Below, one piece after another: positions 63,407 to 64,000 of a DNA stretch of 64,000 nt. The translations under genes and the position numbers were made by a program. The notes under the pieces are model-generated. The model did no database searches. It saw only the letters and a program-made list of their open reading frames with translations, and was not told where the DNA came from. The DNA lies in the NCBI GenBank assembly GCA_934401915.1, contig CAKRSV010000006.1, positions 62,001 to 126,000 of the forward strand, written 5' to 3'. The first letter of the stretch is position 1, and each line of letters begins with the position of its first letter. The DNA is from an uncultured Lachnospiraceae bacterium (GTDB lineage Bacteria > Bacillota > Clostridia > Lachnospirales > Lachnospiraceae).

Positions 63407-64000
63407 CTATCCGAGCATCATTCGGTCATTGGCAAATTCTCCGCCGCTCGCTTCCTCAAATTTCTTGAGCAGATCTGATACGTGAAGGCTCTTTTTCTCC
63501 TCGCCGCTGACGTCGTAGATCACTCTTCCTTCGTGCATCATGATCAGACGGTTGCCGTGGGCGATCGCGTCCTTCATATTGTGCGTTACCATCATGGCTG
63601 TCAGTCCATTCTCCGCGATGATCTTGTCGGAAAGGGCAAGCACCTTTGCTGCAGTCTTGGGATCCAGCGCTGCGGTGTGCTCATCGAGCAGCAGAAGCTC
63701 CGGCTTTTGCAGGGATGCCATCAGAAGGGTTACTGCCTGTCTCTGTCCTCCGGACAGCAGTCCAACCTTCGAAGTCAGTCTGTCCTCCAGACCGAGCTCC
63801 AGTGTCCCGAGCATCTGTCTGTATTTTTCACGCTCTGCTTTGGTGACGCCCCATTTCAGGTTTCTCCGTTTTCCTCTTCTTGCCGCGATCGCCATATTTT
63901 CTTCGATGGACATGGTCGCCGCTGTTCCGGTCATCGGATCCTGGAACACTCTTCCGAGAAACTTCGCCCGCTTATGCTCTGGCAGTCCGGTCACATCGTT
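63407..64000 (-). CDS. ABC transporter ATP-binding protein (N-terminus beyond window)
   Basis: The frame is open to the right edge. The visible 197 codons include the Q-loop region VFQDPMTGTAATMSIEEN, the signature LSGGQRQAVTLL, Walker B LLLLDEHTAALDP and the H-loop VTHNMKDA. Walker A lies outside. The DEHTAALDP wording and SIEENMAIAARRGKRRNL fit the COG1101 ATPases that serve ABC systems with a TrpX/COG2984-type binding protein, whose genes would lie to the right. Confidence 0.9.
   Translation of the reverse strand, partial: NDVTGLPEHKRAKFLGRVFQDPMTGTAATMSIEENMAIAARRGKRRNLKWGVTKAEREKYRQMLGTLELGLEDRLTSKVGLLSGGQRQAVTLLMASLQKPELLLLDEHTAALDPKTAAKVLALSDKIIAENGLTAMMVTHNMKDAIAHGNRLIMMHEGRVIYDVSGEEKKSLHVSDLLKKFEEASGGEFANDRMMLG

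Overview
The window reads as a chromosomal segment of a spore-forming, strictly anaerobic Firmicute, most likely a member of the Lachnospiraceae. The evidence is the mix of sporulation genes (cotJABC, spoIVA, a GerA-type germination protein), class III anaerobic ribonucleotide reductase, a group-B-like [FeFe] hydrogenase, a GldA/GldF-GldG ABC exporter, DUF1292, and the GGGtGRT/Fe-S scaffold pair. Most genes lie on the minus strand. No rRNA, tRNA or CRISPR array was seen.

Layout. 1-8.2 kb: a U32 peptidase (cut by the left edge), zapA, and a NusG-II / Gx-transporter / ruvA / ruvB operon whose promoter overlaps an exact match to the Firmicute LexA box, followed by hflC/hflK and small genes. 8.2-15.7 kb: a GH13 protein that has lost its catalytic residues, DUF1292, a UvrD-like helicase, gltX and the hydrogenase. 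15.7-20.5 kb: ABC exporter, acetyltransferase and flavoprotein. 20.5-24.8 kb: a decayed cell-surface polysaccharide region with a broken IS30 transposase, a truncated acyltransferase and fragmented GT-C-like membrane proteins, behind a promoter with two operator-like palindromes. 25-29.3 kb: cotJABC with a SigK/SigE-like promoter, a lysophospholipid acyltransferase, and remnants of a chloramphenicol-acetyltransferase-like gene and a membrane protein. 29.3-43 kb: core metabolism. nrdD-nrdG-dut sits behind a promoter with two NrdR-like boxes. A WYL regulator is paired with an aminotransferase. A punA-cdd-deaminase-mutS-like-rnhA operon follows, then spoIVA and a lactonase.

43-50.4 kb holds two secreted proteins sharing a GNYTG-type repeat: a 1718-residue transglutaminase/thioredoxin-like protein, and a CHAP/BspA-LRR protein broken by two frameshifts. 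50.4-53.3 kb is an accessory stretch with two XRE regulators and a two-gene ATPase + DUF4276 (TOPRIM-like) module that resembles nuclease-type defence pairs. 53.3-57.9 kb is a complete polyamine uptake operon (regulator-potABCD). 57.9-60.2 kb is a hybrid sensor kinase split by a one-base frameshift.

The most notable system is at 60.2-61.3 kb. An Abi_2/AbiF-type HEPN protein is preceded by its own strong promoter and a ~64-nt structured RNA that ends in an intrinsic terminator just before the abi ribosome binding site. This matches the architecture of the abiF RNA-associated toxin/defence modules regarded as relatives of the Cas13 ancestor. The window ends with the GGGtGRT/scaffold pair and an ABC transporter ATPase cut by the right edge.
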